DNA of 49,399 bases from Nanobdellota archaeon (GCA_018819065.1 JAHJQL010000053.1:1-49399); one strand, 5' to 3'. Numbered from the stretch's first letter, positions 15,766-24,717 are shown. The notes: generated by a model not told the origin, from the letters alone. Translations and numbers: made by a program.

Positions 15766-16713
15766 TTATATGTGTTTGACTAACACATTTGTTGATACTG
15801 ATTGTTTATAGCCATAATCAACAAAGATGTCAACAATCTTTATCTTATCACTCTTTTGGTTGGCTGCTATCTCTTGCGTACACCTAACTTGCCTTTCTCC
15901 TGTTGAAAGCTTAACTTCTCCAGAGTATGCAGTTCCTGCTGTTGCAGTATTTGAAAGTCCGCTACAAGTCAATCCTACGATGTGTGTATCAACAGTTAAT
16001 TTAACAACATCCTTGTTTGCAGGGGCGTCATCACAGTTCGCATCTGCTTTTGATAACAAACCATTTCCAACGTTCTTAATAGTTATAGTGAATGACACTT
16101 TGTCAGGGCCAGCTGAGAACTCTTGAAATGAAGTTATCTGTACTGGTGCTCCAGAATTCTGAACTGTCTTTTCGCCTGAGACTGAACAAACATTTGTATC
16201 AGCTGAGTCAAGCAAATTCTCTTTTATACACATCTGCGAAGTCGCTTTGGTTTGATAATTATAGCACACATCAACCATGAAAGGAAACACACTGTTACCT
16301 GACAACCGCCCTCCAAAGTTCAATGTTGGAAATGTAACATATTCAGGCGGTGAATTAATAGCTTGACCGGTGTCTGGATTTATATCATTCTTTAATATGT
16401 CTGCTAAAGGGTGAACTGTTAAAGATGCAGGGTTAGAAACTCCAAAATCAACAGAGTCAAATCCTTTTAATGTCAAAGTCACTTTTTCCTTTGGAATCAT
16501 CACTTCTCCCTTGTTTTCAAGCTTCATTGTAACTGTAAAAGGCGTTGCGCCTCCATCAGTTACCTCAGTTGGTGGCTCTCCTGCAACGAAATTAATCAAA
16601 AGACCAGTTGTTCCACCTAAAAACGTCTTCTGATTATTAATCGCTGGGCCACCATCAGTGCATGAAGCTAAAACTAGCAAAAATGCAAAAACAATAATTA
16701 ATTCTTTTCTCAT
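15766..16713 (-). CDS. Envelope lipoprotein, paralog 3
   Basis: Signal peptide with lipobox LVLASC (Cys18). The mature part opens with FLGGTTGLLINFVAGEPPTEV, a motif shared by all three lipoproteins of this cluster, followed by an immunoglobulin-like stretch (VTMKLENKG). A second conserved block, CYNYQTKATSQMCI and GAPVQITSF...IKNVGNG, resembles CARDB-like beta sandwiches with conserved Cys. It is the shortest of the three (315 residues) and has a normal GGAGG site 8-12 nt before the ATG. Presumably lipid-anchored on the outer face; partner or ligand unknown. Confidence 0.8.
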   Translation of the reverse strand: MRKELIIVFAFLLVLASCTDGGPAINNQKTFLGGTTGLLINFVAGEPPTEVTDGGATPFTVTMKLENKGEVMIPKEKVTLTLKGFDSVDFGVSNPASLTVHPLADILKNDINPDTGQAINSPPEYVTFPTLNFGGRLSGNSVFPFMVDVCYNYQTKATSQMCIKENLLDSADTNVCSVSGEKTVQNSGAPVQITSFQEFSAGPDKVSFTITIKNVGNGLLSKADANCDDAPANKDVVKLTVDTHIVGLTCSGLSNTATAGTAYSGEVKLSTGERQVRCTQEIAANQKSDKIKIVDIFVDYGYKQSVSTNVLVKHI

Positions 16714-16738
16714 TTTACAAAACCTCCAGTTTTCAAAA

Positions 16739-16755
16739 CATATTTATTAAATATG
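16739..16755. promoter_or_regulatory. Dyad between lipoprotein genes
   Basis: CATATTT-ATT-AAATATG is a 7-bp inverted repeat upstream of the 315-residue lipoprotein gene. It contains a TATA-like core and could be an internal promoter or operator. Confidence 0.35.
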
Positions 16756-16759
16756 AACT

Positions 16760-18049
16760 TTAACTAACTCTCTTTATCTTCACAGTTCTCATCTGAGTTT
16801 GAGAGTAACCATACCATAACTCAATTATTAAAGGCGCTTTATAAGCTGATTTTGTGGTTCCATACTCATAGTTATATATGCAAGTTATTTGACCTCTACC
16901 TTCTCTTAGTCTAATAGTTCTATCATCTGGTGAGCATTTAAGTCTTTGGTCGCTTCCAGACATTCTTACGCTTCCCAAGAGGACAACATCAAGGCTTTTT
17001 GCGCTTAGTCTTCCAGGGTAGTATGGGCTGCAAAGCTCCAAGTCACCAGGGTGTATAATTGTTCCACCACCAACATTTTGAACATAAATAGTGAATATTG
17101 CACTCTTAGGAGTGCTCTCTTGTCGTACACTAGTCACTGCGACAGGCGCTCCTTGACTTGAGGTCATCTCAACCTGACTAGTAAGACACGCTTTCCTATT
17201 TTGAGAGAACGGGTCTGGGTCTATGCAAACAGTTGGTGTTGCAAAAGTTGCATATGCATAGCAAGTAGTGAATAACAAGTTAACATTTGCTTCGTCAAGT
17301 CCTTGAGGCCAAGTGTTTTGTATTCTTGCCGGAAACGGTACAATTGTTGACTCTCCACCTGGATAATTATGATCATCAGGAATAAGGTTGAACTCTTCAC
17401 CGTTAAACCTGTCAAACTTAAGACCACCAATCAAAGAGAGCAAACTTACACCCGGATACCTGTCAAAAACACCATCCATCATTAAGTCCCACAAGTCAAC
17501 GTTAAAAGATCCTTGTCCGGTTTGAGAATTATAACTAAAATCAAGTTCTGGCAAGCCTGAGAGTCCAATCATTTGAAATAAGTTGTTTATATTGGTATTC
17601 CAAGCACCCCTACCATCCCATCCAACAGCGCCACCAGATTCTCCAAAGTTACAGTTGATACCTCCGCCAATCGCGCTTGCAAGGAAGTTTAATCCAAAGC
17701 GACAGTCTTGCCACCAAGAATCCCCGGTTTTTTCTATGTTTATCCCTTCAACGTAGATTAAGCTTGGGTCATAGCCAGAGACATAAACTCCTCCTCTTGT
17801 ATAAGATGTGCCAACATTGTGAAGATCAATCTCGATGTCAAACTTGTTCTCCTGTTCTGACAAGTCGCTATAATAATAAACCCTTGAAGGAGGGGCTCCT
17901 GGTTGAATAAGCATTCTTACTCCTTCAGTTCCCTGATAAAAATTTTTTCTTTCAGCATCCTCGTTTGGAGCGTAGCCTCCTTTTCCACCACAAGAACTTA
18001 AGATTAACATAGAAACAATCAATAACACGAGTGATATTTTCTTAAACAT
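16760..18049 (-). CDS. Envelope lipoprotein, paralog 2
   Basis: Lipobox LILSSC (Cys20). The mature start FYQGTEGVRMLIQPGAPPSRV is homologous to the neighbouring lipoproteins. A lineage-specific insert rich in Gly and aromatic residues (about 105-230) precedes the shared second domain (CYAYATFATPTVCI ... GAPVAVTSVRQE ... VQNVGGGTI). Four or more Cys in the mature part suggest disulfides and an oxidising outside location. Upstream GTTTAAATATTAAAAG may be an internal promoter. No enzymatic motif seen; structural or binding role inferred. Confidence 0.8.
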   Translation of the reverse strand: MFKKISLVLLIVSMLILSSCGGKGGYAPNEDAERKNFYQGTEGVRMLIQPGAPPSRVYYYSDLSEQENKFDIEIDLHNVGTSYTRGGVYVSGYDPSLIYVEGINIEKTGDSWWQDCRFGLNFLASAIGGGINCNFGESGGAVGWDGRGAWNTNINNLFQMIGLSGLPELDFSYNSQTGQGSFNVDLWDLMMDGVFDRYPGVSLLSLIGGLKFDRFNGEEFNLIPDDHNYPGGESTIVPFPARIQNTWPQGLDEANVNLLFTTCYAYATFATPTVCIDPDPFSQNRKACLTSQVEMTSSQGAPVAVTSVRQESTPKSAIFTIYVQNVGGGTIIHPGDLELCSPYYPGRLSAKSLDVVLLGSVRMSGSDQRLKCSPDDRTIRLREGRGQITCIYNYEYGTTKSAYKAPLIIELWYGYSQTQMRTVKIKRVS

Positions 18050-18103
18050 AATAATTACCTTGTCCTTTTAATATTTAAACTTATTGATTTAACAATTATA
18101 AAA

Positions 18104-19648
18104 TTATGATTTGTTACGACATGAAGGACTCACTGTTGCATTCCACTCACAAACAGGAGTTAAACCACAAAAGTCTGCCTCGCATTCTTCCTTTTTAACA
18201 TAAAAATTACAAGATTTTATATCTAGATTACACGCTTTGCAGGAGCTTCCAGACCAATCACATTTAGGTTCTAAATCACAAAAATTAGCTTTGCATTCTT
18301 CTTTTTTAGAGTATGAATTACAAGAATTTATGTCTGTATTGCAGACTCTGCAGCCACTTCCAGTCCAACCGCATTCTGGCTCTAAATCACAAGCGTTTTC
18401 TTCACAAGAGTCTTTGCTTGTGTAAGTGTTGCATTTCTGTATCTTTGAACATTTTGAGCAGCAAACACTTCCTGGACCACAGTAGCCTTCTTCATGAATA
18501 CAATCACTGTGAAGAATTACTACTTGGCTTTTGTTTGAAAAGTTTATCTGCGTTCCTTGATTTATATCTCCGGCGATGCAACTCCAGCTTGATGTAGTAA
18601 AAACAAATCCGCAATTCATAAATCTTTTAGCGCATGCTTCACAACTATCCACACAAACACCACCTATATTGACCTGCCACGAATTTGTGCAAGTTCCTGA
18701 TGTTATTGGATCTAAGTTAATATTTGTTCTTTCTATATTTATTTCCTTAGAAAGAGTTGATAGATAGACATAATCAAGTTCCATAAACAGGTTTGCAGCG
18801 TAGTTTTGATTCACACCAATCCCTGCGTTTTCCATGTAACACCTAGTTATTCCTCTATCACCTGTAAGCCTTATAATGCTTGGTTCACATTTTAATTCCT
18901 CGTTTGAAAGCTTTGCAGAAATCCTAACTGTATTCCAATTAGACTTGTTTTGAGCCTGAATACCACAAGAGTTCAAAGAATCTGATGGAATGGGTGTAAG
19001 AATTGTTCCAGAGCCAACATTTTGTATCTCAACAAAGATTATCGGCCTTGCAAACTTTCCTTGCTGCTGACTTTCAAAGTGTAAACGAGTAATTGCAACT
19101 GGAGCTCCTTGACCAGAATAGCTTTTATCTTCTCTCTTACAGACTTTAGTCCTTGCATCAGTGCTTCCATAAGTATCTATGCAGATGTTATCAGCAAGTG
19201 TTGTTTTGTAAGGATAACAAACAGACACTGACAATTTAGTGCTTGGACTTTCTCGCTGACCAGGTATCTTTTTAGACCTTAGAGATGGAAGATAGTGATA
19301 AGCTCGCTCTCCTAACGGATAAACATATGATTTTCCTTGTAAGCTAACATTTTTCCACTGTTCTGGCTGATTTTGGGCTATTTCTAAGTAGAAAGAATCA
19401 AAATACCAGTCTAAAGACGCATTGTATGGTGAACCATTAAGCGAAAACGCGCCTTGATTAGATATAACTATGCTAACTGGAAACTCTGACTGCTCCAAAA
19501 CAAGCTCAGGAGGCGCATCCTTCATAAACTCTATCATCACCCCTTTTGTGCCAGTAAAATAGTTGACAGAATAAGGATCTGGATTGCCACAGGCAGATAA
19601 AAAGAATAATACACCAAATATGACAAAAAATAGTTTTGATTTCATCAA
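18104..19648 (-). CDS. Envelope lipoprotein, paralog 1, with Cys-rich repeats
   Basis: Lipobox FFLSAC (Cys20). The N-terminal and middle blocks (YFTGTKGVMIEFMKDAPPELV; CYPYKTTLADNICI; GAPVAITRLHFE; IQNVGSGTI) match the other two lipoproteins. About residues 395-514 add Cys-rich repeats of a unit like CNxDIxSCNxYxKKEECExxFCDLxPxCxWSGSxCxxC, roughly three tandem copies, probably small disulfide-bonded modules for adhesion or binding. The ATG overlaps the stop of the upstream polytopic gene by 4 bp, implying translational coupling. An alternative start is the second Met. Confidence 0.82.
   Translation of the reverse strand: MMKSKLFFVIFGVLFFLSACGNPDPYSVNYFTGTKGVMIEFMKDAPPELVLEQSEFPVSIVISNQGAFSLNGSPYNASLDWYFDSFYLEIAQNQPEQWKNVSLQGKSYVYPLGERAYHYLPSLRSKKIPGQRESPSTKLSVSVCYPYKTTLADNICIDTYGSTDARTKVCKREDKSYSGQGAPVAITRLHFESQQQGKFARPIIFVEIQNVGSGTILTPIPSDSLNSCGIQAQNKSNWNTVRISAKLSNEELKCEPSIIRLTGDRGITRCYMENAGIGVNQNYAANLFMELDYVYLSTLSKEINIERTNINLDPITSGTCTNSWQVNIGGVCVDSCEACAKRFMNCGFVFTTSSWSCIAGDINQGTQINFSNKSQVVILHSDCIHEEGYCGPGSVCCSKCSKIQKCNTYTSKDSCEENACDLEPECGWTGSGCRVCNTDINSCNSYSKKEECKANFCDLEPKCDWSGSSCKACNLDIKSCNFYVKKEECEADFCGLTPVCEWNATVSPSCRNKS
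18112..18482 (-). repeat. Cys-rich tandem protein repeats
   Basis: About three degenerate units of some 37 residues in the C-terminus of lipoprotein 1. Each has six or more Cys at conserved spacing (CNxDIxSCN...EEC...FC.LxPxCxW). The DNA shows matching degenerate repetition. Confidence 0.7.
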
Positions 19649-21456
19649 GTAACCCTTATGTTCGTTGTTTTTTCAAGTGAGTATTTATAGATTGTTTTTA
19701 CTCCAAAAGTCTTATCAACTTTAATATTTGTTCCTAAAAAAGTTGAAGGATTTTTCATTTCAGACTTACAAGTGATTGTGGTAAATGAATATATCGAACC
19801 ATTTTGAAGTAATGACGACACACGAAAAAAATAGCTGTCTAACTCTCCAGAAGATGAATTCGCCTCTTTTGGAATGCAATCATAGAGTCTCATCTCGTTT
19901 GGAACCATGACTTCCATTACTTCAACATAATCTATCTTTCCCTGAGACCATTGGTTTGAAAGAGTAACTCCAAATGAAGGAAGCCTTTTATCCCCTAAGT
20001 CAACTCCAACAGGTAAAGTCAAAGATTTTATACCAATAGCCGCTGGTCCGTTTGTGTATATCGCTTGAGCATTTGTTGGTATGTTTAATTCTTTATTAAT
20101 ACTCTTTTTCTGAACGTAAAAAGATTTTATCGTTTCTCTATCAACAAAAGTATAAGTTATATCCGCCCAAGTCGGAAATAAGAATTCTGAAACAAAAGCG
20201 ACTTTGTAACTTCCAACAGACAGGTTTTTAAACTCACACTCTAAAGGAACAGACTCATCATAAAAAAGAGTAATCTTTTGAGGATAAATCGTTCCATTGT
20301 ACAACTTTTTGTCTTTAGTTGCATAACAACGGTTGGTGGCATTAATAGCCCCTGTAAAACTCCTACCTATTAATGTGCCCCACACAACTGCAGGTGCGCC
20401 AACACTAAAAGGGTTCTCTGTAGGCTTTAAATCCTCTATATAAACCCCTAAAGGGGCTTCCTCATTATCTTCAACCTGACCAGTAAAGTATTGCATCTGT
20501 GTAGAATTGGAAAACTTTTGACTTATAATAGTTGGAAGCCTAAGAATGGAACTCACCATTTTTTGAGTGTTACCTATAAAGTAATCGTGCAACACAGCAA
20601 GCCCACCCCTTGCATCTTGGCCTGAGAATGAAAGAGCAGGACCAACAGCCATGTTAGATATCAACGCGTAAGTTCCAAGAAGTATAACTATAAAAAAATA
20701 CCTTTTACCCCAAACCTCCACTGCTTGAGAGTCGTTTGGATTCATGAATAAATAAAGAGCCCAAACAGGTGCAGCCAGTAAAACAGCCATTATGTAATCA
20801 GTGTAATAAAACTTCATGATGTAAGGTAAGAAGAAAGCAAACAATGAAACACCAATTATAGTCCATGTTTGAGAAGAAAGACCTGACCTGTAAATTATAA
20901 ATATTGCAAATAATGAAAGTGCAGCATAAATTCCAAGCATCATAGTGAATCTGCCAGGAAGCCTGCTAAAATTATTCACGAGACCATCGAAGAAGTGTAT
21001 GGCGATTGTTATTAGCAAAAACAAGCCCATGTTTGGCTGCGTGGTACTAGAAGAGCCTCCTTTCTCTTTTGCCTTATTATACGCAAACTTAGCAAAAGAA
21101 GTAGCCCACCCACCAACTTTTTTAGCTCCTCGCCCAACTGCTTTTGCACCAGTACCAGCTGCACTGGCCGCTCCTTTTAGCTTTTCCTTCCGAGCAACAC
21201 TCTTATCATCTTTTGCTTTTTGCTTATCGCTTGAAAGAATTTTAGAATGATCAACACCTGCATCTGCAAGCTCTTTTTCTATTGCTGCAATCTCTTTTTT
21301 ATCCTCTGCAATCAAATTTTCATACATAGAAATATTACTAGTATCATCATCTCTTCTTTGAGCTGACTTCAAATTATCTTCATGACGCTTCAAATCATCC
21401 TTAGCAACAACAAGCTCTCCTTTTAGTTTTGCAACTTCAGGAGTTTTGCCTCCCAT
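19645..21456 (-). CDS. Polytopic membrane protein with coiled coil and outer beta domain
   Basis: Unrecognised 603-residue protein in three parts. Residues 1-85 form a charged helical coiled coil (KLKGELVVAKDDLKRHEDNLK...). A Gly/Ala/Lys linker follows (KGAASAAGTGAKAVGRGAKK). Residues about 142-275 hold five hydrophobic helices (for example FTMMLGIYAALSLFAIFIIY and YFFIVILLGTYALISNMAV). The last 320 residues are beta-rich, with Cys and N-glycosylation sequons, presumably outside. The gene is 1 bp from the upstream gene stop and overlaps the lipoprotein downstream, so it is the membrane centre of the operon. It may anchor the lipoproteins; that is inference. Confidence 0.78.
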   Translation of the reverse strand: MGGKTPEVAKLKGELVVAKDDLKRHEDNLKSAQRRDDDTSNISMYENLIAEDKKEIAAIEKELADAGVDHSKILSSDKQKAKDDKSVARKEKLKGAASAAGTGAKAVGRGAKKVGGWATSFAKFAYNKAKEKGGSSSTTQPNMGLFLLITIAIHFFDGLVNNFSRLPGRFTMMLGIYAALSLFAIFIIYRSGLSSQTWTIIGVSLFAFFLPYIMKFYYTDYIMAVLLAAPVWALYLFMNPNDSQAVEVWGKRYFFIVILLGTYALISNMAVGPALSFSGQDARGGLAVLHDYFIGNTQKMVSSILRLPTIISQKFSNSTQMQYFTGQVEDNEEAPLGVYIEDLKPTENPFSVGAPAVVWGTLIGRSFTGAINATNRCYATKDKKLYNGTIYPQKITLFYDESVPLECEFKNLSVGSYKVAFVSEFLFPTWADITYTFVDRETIKSFYVQKKSINKELNIPTNAQAIYTNGPAAIGIKSLTLPVGVDLGDKRLPSFGVTLSNQWSQGKIDYVEVMEVMVPNEMRLYDCIPKEANSSSGELDSYFFRVSSLLQNGSIYSFTTITCKSEMKNPSTFLGTNIKVDKTFGVKTIYKYSLEKTTNIRVT

Positions 21457-21457
21457 C

Positions 21458-22651
21458 CTAATCGTCCTCTACCACAACGACTTTTAACTCTGCAATGTCA
21501 ACTAAGCTTTTTGGTATTAATTCTAAAGAATTAGTTCCAACTTCAACATAATCATCAAGGTTTATAGTGTATTTTAAGTCGGTGGTTCTTATGTATTTTC
21601 TCCTGCCGTTTATCAAGTATTCTAAGTTTTTAGAGTCTTTATTTACAAATCTTAAAGTCATAGTTATGTTGTAGTTGTCCTTGTCAAATTCATCATTTAA
21701 CACGTAATCTTTGTCTTCGTCTAATTCAAAGTAAAACACTGGATAAGTCAAACTTTCTAGCTGTACAACTACTGACACCCTGTCAATAAGGTATGACCCT
21801 TCAGTCACTATGAACTCCAACTCGTTTCGGTCATTGGTAACAAAGTTTTTGTCAAGAGGGAGAATTTTATAAACTCCACAATCAGCAACTCCTGAAAACA
21901 ATATTTCCCCGTTTAAATATATCATCATAGGACCAACAGTGGTAACTTGACAGTTTGGATAGAATTTTAACTTAATAGTCTCTAAATTATTATATTCAAC
22001 ATCTGAGAGGTAGAAGAACTGCTTGTTCTTACTGTTAGAAACATCTAAAACATCCCCTGTTATAACCACGTTTTTTAACTGGTAACGATTAGTTCTCCAA
22101 ATGGCAAATCTCGGGCTTGAGACTTGGAATGAAAGAACATTTCTTTGAGATAAGAATTCTGAAGGCAGACTAATTGGTTGAGGAGTTCCTTTATCAATAA
22201 ATCCGCTGAAAATTTCTTGTCCATTAAGGTACAACTCTAAGTTTCCAGCCGAATCTTCAACATTAAATGTGAGTTGTAAATTGCTTGTTAATTTCTTGTC
22301 TATATCGAATGTGAAATTAAAAAATTTCTTATCACCAACGCCGTTCTTGACAAATATTGAATTTACATTTTTAAGAGTTTTACCCTCACGAGATGCGTAA
22401 ATTCTAAATGAAGGAATGTTGTGCTCTCGATAGTCAAACTTAAGATAATCTAACCTTCCAACGTGTTCTTGCAATAATACTTTACTCAAGCCATTGACTC
22501 CGTTGTCACCATTATTAGTATCATTTTCTCCTAGTAACTCAGCCCTGTTTTGTGGTGGTAAGAATAAAATATAGATGACTATTAACACAGCGATTAGTAT
22601 AACAAATATGGCTGCACCACCAGCACTTGCACCTTGTCCTCTCTTTGACAT
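21458..22651 (-). CDS. Single-pass envelope protein with beta-sandwich repeats
   Basis: First gene of the envelope operon. The start is revised from the track (22708) to ATG 22651 (MSKRGQGASAGGAAIF): a TATA box AATTTATATATG lies exactly 28 nt upstream, and the track start would be upstream of this promoter. One helix (about 12-31, GGAAIFVILIAVLIVIYILF) follows a short basic N-terminus, then about 365 residues in at least two related beta modules, each with a phrase like LELYLNGQEIFSGF / PMMIYLNGEILFSGV. A pilin-like role was considered but no class III signal cleavage motif is clear. Confidence 0.75.
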   Translation of the reverse strand: MSKRGQGASAGGAAIFVILIAVLIVIYILFLPPQNRAELLGENDTNNGDNGVNGLSKVLLQEHVGRLDYLKFDYREHNIPSFRIYASREGKTLKNVNSIFVKNGVGDKKFFNFTFDIDKKLTSNLQLTFNVEDSAGNLELYLNGQEIFSGFIDKGTPQPISLPSEFLSQRNVLSFQVSSPRFAIWRTNRYQLKNVVITGDVLDVSNSKNKQFFYLSDVEYNNLETIKLKFYPNCQVTTVGPMMIYLNGEILFSGVADCGVYKILPLDKNFVTNDRNELEFIVTEGSYLIDRVSVVVQLESLTYPVFYFELDEDKDYVLNDEFDKDNYNITMTLRFVNKDSKNLEYLINGRRKYIRTTDLKYTINLDDYVEVGTNSLELIPKSLVDIAELKVVVVEDD

Positions 22652-22672
22652 ATAACAAAATACTATGATAAA

Positions 22673-22715
22673 CATATATAAATTTATTGGTTTTTTTCGA
22701 TAAAACATTTAAACA
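22673..22715. promoter_or_regulatory. Divergent promoters, envelope operon and pelota
   Basis: Minus-strand TATA AATTTATATATG (22684-22673) is centred 28 nt before the ATG at 22651. Plus-strand TATA ACATTTAAACA (22705-22715) is centred about 27 nt before the pelota ATG at 22737. Confidence 0.6.
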
Positions 22716-22736
22716 TTCAAAGCATAAATAAAAAAT

Positions 22737-23780
22737 ATGAAATTAATCAAGAAGAACCTTAAAAAACAAGAATTAACAATTAAGCCAGAAACAATAGATG
22801 ACTTGTGGATGCTAAGCCAGATAATTGAGCCCGGTGATTTAATTAAAGGACGGACTGAGAGAAAGATAAAAATTGGTGAAAATACTGATAGAAACATTAA
22901 AGTTGTGAAAAAACAAGTGTTTTTATCAATAATTGCAGAAAAGATAGAGCTTGCTGACAACACTCTTCGAGTTCTTGGAGTCATAAATGACGGACCTGAT
23001 GATATCCCAAGAGGTGAGCACCACAGCTTCAAACTAGAAATAAATGACTTGTTCACAATAGTAAAAGAGAAGTGGCTCAATTACCAACTTGAAAAGATAA
23101 ATGAAGCACAAAAAACAGTTGCGCTTAAAATACTCATCGTCATCTTTGATCGAGAAGAAGCATTCTTTGCAAAGCTTAAAGGAGAGAGTTATAATCTCAT
23201 TGCAACAATCAAAGGGGATGTGCAAAAAAAAGAGTCTAAACACGTTTCAAAAAACGATTTTTACAAGGAGATAAGTAAGAAACTAACAGAGTATGACAAA
23301 ACTGATGAGATAAATCACATAATACTGGCAAGCCCAGGGTTTTGGAAAGAAAACCTTCTAAAAGAACTCTCAGAAGAAATCAAGAAAAAGTCAATAACTG
23401 CAACAGTTTCACAAGCAAGCGAAAGAGCAATTCCTGAACTTATGAAAAGACCTGAGCTGCAGACAATACTTGAGCAAAACAGAGCTACACAAGAGATAAA
23501 GATTATTGATAAACTATTAGAAAACATATCAAAAGACTCTGCTTGCTATGGTGTGGAAGAAACAAAAGAAAAAATAGGTATAGGGGCTGTAAGTGATCTT
23601 CTAATAAGTTTTTCTCTGCTAAGAAAGTCAAGGGAGCAAAACAGTTACAAACTTTTAGAAAGGATGATGATTAATTGTGAGCAAGCCGGAGGAAAGATTC
23701 ACATAATAAGCTCTGAAGAAGCAAAAAAAACCCTTGATTCACTCACAGGCATCGCAGGTATTCTAAGATGGAAGAGTTAA
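22737..23780 (+). CDS. pelA: Ribosome rescue factor pelota (Dom34)
   Basis: aPelota binds the empty A site of stalled ribosomes with aEF1A/ABCE1 and splits them. The three-domain layout is complete in 347 residues: Sm-like N domain (EPGDLIKGRTERKIKI... PRGEHHSFKL), central eRF1-like domain (LKILIVIFDREEAFFAKL) and C-terminal domain (GVEETKEKIGIGAVSDLLIS... GGKIHIISSEE...LTGIAGILRW). As expected for pelota there is no GGQ motif. Leaderless start at 22737. The last 13 bp overlap the start of the methyltransferase gene, which is thus tightly coupled to ribosome rescue. Confidence 0.97.
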   Translation: MKLIKKNLKKQELTIKPETIDDLWMLSQIIEPGDLIKGRTERKIKIGENTDRNIKVVKKQVFLSIIAEKIELADNTLRVLGVINDGPDDIPRGEHHSFKLEINDLFTIVKEKWLNYQLEKINEAQKTVALKILIVIFDREEAFFAKLKGESYNLIATIKGDVQKKESKHVSKNDFYKEISKKLTEYDKTDEINHIILASPGFWKENLLKELSEEIKKKSITATVSQASERAIPELMKRPELQTILEQNRATQEIKIIDKLLENISKDSACYGVEETKEKIGIGAVSDLLISFSLLRKSREQNSYKLLERMMINCEQAGGKIHIISSEEAKKTLDSLTGIAGILRWKS

Positions 23781-24592
23781 TTAAAGATATACTTTCAAAA
23801 AAAGAGCTTAGAAACCTCGACACATCAATTGTTGAAGAGTTCTTAAAAGATTTCCTTGACAAAAACAGAAAAGTGAAGAGTAATTTAGAAGAGAAGAAAT
23901 TTAACAAAAGAAGTGAAGAATACAAACAAACAGTAAAAGAAGTGAGAAGAAAGTTAAGGGAGATATATGGTGTATTCATAGATGAGAATTATTCAAAAAA
24001 AGAGCATCTCCTTAAAAATCTAAACCGCAGAAACGAAAAAGAAACAGTAGAAAAAATTCTAAAGCTGCACACATCAACAAATGAGAGGCTGCCTTATTAC
24101 AAAGAAGTCTATCAAAAAATCTTTAAAATAACTGGAAGGAAAAAAATTATACTCGACCTTGCGTGCGGGTTAAATCCTTTGAGCTACAAATTTCTAGGAT
24201 ATAAACCAGTGAAGTATATTGCTTCAGATATCTCGTCTGAAGATCTAAAATTCATAGCCCTGTTCTTCAAAAAGATGAAGATAAGCGGAAAAACTATCAA
24301 GATAGACCTTGTAAGAGAACAAGAAAAACTCCAAGGATTAAAAGCTGGTATCTGCTTCATGTTCAAAACCCTTGACTCCCTTGAAACTCAGAAGAAAAAC
24401 ACCTCAAGAACATTAATAGACACTATAAATGCTGAATGGATTGTTATATCATTTCCAAAAACAAGCCTTGGAGGATATAAAACAATCAAAAAATCAAAAA
24501 GGCAATGGTTTGTTAACTTTTTAAAACACAACAACCATAAACACCAATCTTTTGAGACTTTAAATGAATTCTTTTTTGTGATTGAAAAATAA
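23768..24592 (+). CDS. 16S rRNA m7G1405-type methyltransferase (ArmA/Rmt/FmrO family)
   Basis: A 274-residue homolog of the enzymes that methylate N7 of G1405 in helix 44 of 16S rRNA, known from aminoglycoside producers (Sgm, FmrO) and resistant bacteria (ArmA, RmtB). Family blocks in order: N-terminal helical domain with NLDTSIVEEF; LHTSTNERLPYY (100-111); SAM motif ILDLACGLNPLSY (128-140); ASDIS (152-156); MFKTLDSLETQKK (198-210); VISFPKTSLGGYKT (226-239). The length matches ArmA (about 257). It overlaps pelota by 13 bp and is followed by a hairpin terminator, so the two form an operon. The base methylated here is inferred. Confidence 0.88.
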   Translation: MEELIKDILSKKELRNLDTSIVEEFLKDFLDKNRKVKSNLEEKKFNKRSEEYKQTVKEVRRKLREIYGVFIDENYSKKEHLLKNLNRRNEKETVEKILKLHTSTNERLPYYKEVYQKIFKITGRKKIILDLACGLNPLSYKFLGYKPVKYIASDISSEDLKFIALFFKKMKISGKTIKIDLVREQEKLQGLKAGICFMFKTLDSLETQKKNTSRTLIDTINAEWIVISFPKTSLGGYKTIKKSKRQWFVNFLKHNNHKHQSFETLNEFFFVIEK

Positions 24593-24598
24593 GTCTTG

Positions 24599-24624
24599 AA
24601 AAAGAGAAAAAAACGCTCTTTTTT
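24599..24624 (+). terminator. Hairpin/oligo-T terminator of the pelota operon
   Basis: AAAAAGAG (24599-24606) pairs with CTCTTTTT (24616-24623) over 8 bp with a 9-nt loop, ending in a T run, a few bases after the methyltransferase stop. Confidence 0.6.
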
Positions 24625-24653
24625 GTTATTGGATAATTGTAAAAAACAGTAAC

Positions 24654-24717
24654 ATATTTATAGTAGTTATACGTTTTTAATATCAAAAAGGGGTGATTAG
24701 TCCTACTTTTAGGAGGT
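24654..24717 (+). promoter_or_regulatory. TrmB-like gene promoter and leader with SD hairpin
   Basis: TATA-like ATATTTATA is at about 24654-24662, giving a leader of roughly 40 nt. In the leader TCCTA-CTTT-TAGGA (24701-24714) forms a short hairpin whose 3' arm covers part of the Shine-Dalgarno site GGAGGT (24712-24717). Opening of the hairpin could control initiation at 24725. Confidence 0.45.

Noticed and set aside
21458-22651. Archaeal type IV pilin or archaellin
   Set aside because: The N-terminus is a short basic stretch plus one helix, but no clear class III cleavage site, and no prepilin peptidase or assembly ATPase is nearby.
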